Shown here piece by piece: positions 4,712 to 6,649 of a DNA stretch of 6,649 nt. Both the position numbers and the translations under genes were made by a program. Source of the stretch: Chloroflexota bacterium (lineage in GTDB: Bacteria; Chloroflexota; Limnocylindria; Limnocylindrales; CSP1-4); contig JAJYEB010000108.1 in assembly GCA_021790375.1 (NCBI GenBank), forward strand, positions 1 to 6,649. Reading direction: 5' to 3'. Within the stretch, counting starts at the first letter, position 1. Every line of letters starts with the position of its first letter. The notes below the pieces were generated by a model. The model was not told where the DNA came from and did not search any database. It saw only the letters and a program-made list of their open reading frames with translations.

Positions 4712-6283
4712 TCAGCTGGTGCAGCGCAGGCCCGCCGGCGGAACGGTGCGATCCAGCAGGTACGCGTCGACCGCGTCGCGCACGCACGCGCTCACGAGAT
4801 ACCCGGTGTGCCCCTCGCCGACGCGCGTGACCAGCACCGAGGAGGTGAGCTGCCGCGCGACGTCCCGGGCCCAGCCGTAGGGCGTGGCGGGATCGCCGGT
4901 CGACCCCACCAGCACGATCGGCGGTGCGCCCGGTGCCGTGATCGGGGCGGGGACCCGCTCCGGGGGCGTGGGCCAGTAGGCGCACTCGACGTCGTTGAAC
5001 GCCAGCAGCCGCCCGACGCGCGGGGCGACCGCTGTGAACCGTGTGGCCATGGCACTGTAGGCGACCGGGTCGCGCGGCGCGGGCCAGTCGAGGCACGTCA
5101 CGGCGTAGTACGCGTCGACGAGGTTGGAGTACGAGCCGTCGGGGTTGCGGCCGCGGAGCGGATCGCCGAGGAGCAGCAGGAGGCTCCCGTCGCCGGCGCG
5201 AGCCTGCGCGAGCGCCTCGGCCAGCACCGGCCAGGCGGCCTGCGTGTAGAGCGACTGGGTGATGGCCTCCCACGCCTGCGTGGGGCCCACGGACTCGCGG
5301 CCGGTCAGGCGCGGCGTGGGCACCGGGTGCCGGTCGATCTGGCGCATCAGGGCGTCGAAGGCAGGTCCCGGCCTCCCGCCGGAGTAGAACGCGCAGCCGG
5401 GGTGGGCGGCACAGTCGGCCAGGAAGCGGTCCAGCGCTCCCTCGAACGCGACGGCCTGGTCCTCGCGGAACGTGGCCTCCCCGAGGCTCGGGTCCACCAC
5501 GCCGTCCAGGGCGAGCGCGCGCACGTGGGTCGGGAACAGCGACGCGTAGTCCTCCCCGATCAGCGTCCCGTAGGAGAACCCCAGGTAGGTCAGCGTCGCG
5601 TCGCCCAGCGCGGCACGGATCTGGTCGAGGTCACGGGCGACGTCCTCCGTCGAGAGGTAGGGGAGGAGGCTGGCGTTTCGCTGTCCACACTGCTGGGCGA
5701 ACGCCTTCGCGCCGTCGAGCAGGTTGGCCAGCTCGGCGGGCGTGTCCGCGGTGGCGTCCTCCGGGATGAAATGGTCCAGGTTGGTGACGCAGCGGATGGG
5801 CGTGCTGGCGCCCACGCCCCGTGGGTCGAAGCCGACGATGTCGAAGCGGGCGAGGATCCCGGGCGGGAAGATCGCGGCGGCACCCTGCCGCACGAAGTCG
5901 ATCCCGCTCTCGCCGGGACCGCCCGGGTTCACCACCAGCGAGCCGATGCGATGGGCCGGATCGGTGGCCGGGAGCCGGACCAGGGAGAGGCGCACCGAGG
6001 GGCCCGTAGGATCCGCGTAGTCCCGCGGCACGTCGACGATGCCGCATTGGAACCCGTCGCCGCAGTCGCTCCATGCCACGGGCGGCTGCGGGGGCAGGGT
6101 CGGAACGGCGGTGGGGAAGGGGGACGACGAGGGCGCGAGCACGGCGACGGAGGCCGGCGGCTGCGCCGGTGCGGCCGGCGTGGGGCGGGTGGGGGACGCG
6201 CAGGCCGTTGCCAGCAGTGCGACCGAGATCGCCAGCGCGCCAGGCACCGAGCGGGGATGCCGGGGACGCGACGCGTGGCGCAT
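4712..6283 (-). CDS. Secreted alpha/beta-hydrolase lipoprotein, tripeptidyl aminopeptidase (S33/TAP)-like
   Basis: A 523-residue exported hydrolase resembling the tripeptidyl aminopeptidases and proline-iminopeptidase-like S33 enzymes of high-GC bacteria, which release short N-terminal peptides outside the membrane. It has a basic N-terminus (RHASRPRHPR), a hydrophobic core ALAISVALLATA and Cys28 in a plausible lipobox (LATAC), then a Pro/Ala/Ser-rich tether at about 29-70. The hydrolase core has the oxyanion-hole segment NPGGPGESG (119-127), DPRGVG (153-158), nucleophile Ser237 in GFSYGT, Asp464 in TGDPATP and His492 in GEGHTG. The region around 450-521 corresponds to the TAP C-terminal domain. 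Apart from Cys28 there are ten cysteines (74, 80, 165, 199, 291, 297, 397, 434, 500, 521), an even number consistent with disulfides in an exported protein. An in-frame TAG lies just upstream, and this ATG gives the signal sequence. There is no good Shine-Dalgarno. Peptidase activity is likely; esterase activity is the alternative. Confidence 0.92.
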   Translation of the reverse strand: MRHASRPRHPRSVPGALAISVALLATACASPTRPTPAAPAQPPASVAVLAPSSSPFPTAVPTLPPQPPVAWSDCGDGFQCGIVDVPRDYADPTGPSVRLSLVRLPATDPAHRIGSLVVNPGGPGESGIDFVRQGAAAIFPPGILARFDIVGFDPRGVGASTPIRCVTNLDHFIPEDATADTPAELANLLDGAKAFAQQCGQRNASLLPYLSTEDVARDLDQIRAALGDATLTYLGFSYGTLIGEDYASLFPTHVRALALDGVVDPSLGEATFREDQAVAFEGALDRFLADCAAHPGCAFYSGGRPGPAFDALMRQIDRHPVPTPRLTGRESVGPTQAWEAITQSLYTQAAWPVLAEALAQARAGDGSLLLLLGDPLRGRNPDGSYSNLVDAYYAVTCLDWPAPRDPVAYSAMATRFTAVAPRVGRLLAFNDVECAYWPTPPERVPAPITAPGAPPIVLVGSTGDPATPYGWARDVARQLTSSVLVTRVGEGHTGYLVSACVRDAVDAYLLDRTVPPAGLRCTS

Positions 6284-6289
6284 GCGCGG

Positions 6290-6295
6290 ACTCTA
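6290..6295 (-). promoter_or_regulatory. Possible -10 element of a leaderless promoter for the lipoprotein gene
   Basis: On the minus strand TAGAGT fits the TANNNT -10 pattern of high-GC Gram-positive bacteria and ends six bases before the ATG. Transcription would then start at or next to the start codon, giving a leaderless mRNA, which would explain the missing Shine-Dalgarno. No good -35 box is visible at 17 bases, so this is tentative. Confidence 0.25.
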
Positions 6296-6377
6296 CGGGA
6301 TCGCATTCCCTCGCGGCCACGTTTCAGGTGCGTTGCAGGCCCCGCGTCTCCGGGGGCGAGGCCGGTGGCGGCGCGAT

Positions 6378-6397
6378 CCGGCCCGGTTGCCGGCCGG
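6378..6397 (-). terminator. Candidate stem-loop directly after the right-edge gene's stop codon
   Basis: Immediately after the TGA (minus strand), CCGGCC pairs with GGCCGG across an 8-base loop. It has no T-run, so it is only a weak terminator candidate, but its position right at the end of the gene and ahead of a 114-bp intergenic stretch is suitable. Confidence 0.3.
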
Positions 6398-6649
6398 TCA
6401 GTCGAACCCGTACTCGGTGAGCTGGCGCAGGCGTTCGACCTTCGCGACCAGCGGCCGAGGCGATTCGCTCAGCAGCTCGCGCAGGGCGTCGTCCAGCGCC
6501 GCCACGGCCGCGTCGGTGGCCGTCGCCAGTGCCCGCTCGAGCCCTTCGGAGAGCAGCTCCCACTCGAAGGGGGAGAGACCGTCGGGACCCGACGGCCCCA
6601 GGGCGTCGAGGGCGAGATCGCGGAGGGCGTCGTGTACGCGGATCCGGCC
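6398..6649 (-). CDS. C-terminal fragment of an unrecognised helical protein (5' end outside window)
   Basis: A frame with no start codon in view runs from the right edge to a TGA, giving 83 residues from GRIRVHDALRDLALDALG to RLRQLTEYGFD. About 89% of its codons end in G or C, as in the confirmed genes around it, and the reading is free of stops. This supports a real gene running leftward from outside the window. The visible part is rich in Ala, Leu, Glu, Asp and Arg and looks largely alpha-helical (for example FEWELLSEGLERALATATDA and VAALDDALRELLSE). It has no cysteines, no catalytic motif I recognise and no membrane segment. It ends 114 bp before the lipoprotein gene on the same strand. 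I do not recognise the family and assign no function. Confidence 0.7.
   Translation of the reverse strand, partial: GRIRVHDALRDLALDALGPSGPDGLSPFEWELLSEGLERALATATDAAVAALDDALRELLSESPRPLVAKVERLRQLTEYGFD

Noticed and set aside
6324..6563. 79-codon minus-strand open frame near the right edge
   Set aside because: It overlaps the strongly GC3-biased terminal gene fragment in another frame and is Arg/Ala/Gly-rich with no features of a real protein.

Overview
The window is about 6.6 kb of very GC-rich DNA (strong G/C bias at third codon positions) and is densely coding. The gene content suits a high-GC Gram-positive-type or Chloroflexota-like bacterium: an aerobic CO dehydrogenase accessory cluster, an Actinobacteria/Chloroflexi-style tripeptidyl-aminopeptidase-like lipoprotein, and possibly a leaderless gene. 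The taxon cannot be fixed from the sequence alone. There are no RNA genes, insertion sequences, CRISPR arrays or phage genes, and no gene-free stretch over 300 bases.

Left arm, plus strand (1 to 2738): three co-directional genes for molybdenum hydroxylase maturation. The first, entering from the left edge, is an XdhC/CoxI-type maturation factor with a C-terminal YHS (TRASH-like, cysteine-rich) metal-binding domain joined through a Pro/Gly/Ala-rich linker that contains a perfect-frame 36-bp duplication. It is followed by coxG, an SRPBCC-fold CO dehydrogenase accessory protein, and moaA, the first enzyme of molybdenum cofactor synthesis, whose start overlaps the coxG stop in ATGA. Together they point to a form I Mo-Cu CO dehydrogenase operon (coxMSL or relatives) lying to the left of the window. 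That enzyme is an inference, because its structural genes are not in view.

Junction (2739 to 2812): the plus-strand cluster meets a minus-strand block tail to tail. The 74-bp gap contains three 16-bp tandem repeats.

Right arm, minus strand (2813 to 6649): reading leftward from the right edge, there is the C-terminal end of an unrecognised helical protein (6398 to 6649), an exported alpha/beta-hydrolase lipoprotein of the tripeptidyl aminopeptidase (S33/TAP) type, an aldo/keto reductase, and a dienelactone hydrolase-family protein. These look like general peptide, carbonyl and ester metabolism and have no evident link to CO oxidation. The last two may be co-transcribed.

The most interesting item is the XdhC-YHS fusion next to coxG. 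It could be a single-chain maturation factor combining Moco/sulfur handling with a cysteine metal site, relevant to the copper-containing active site of CO dehydrogenase. This is a hypothesis.
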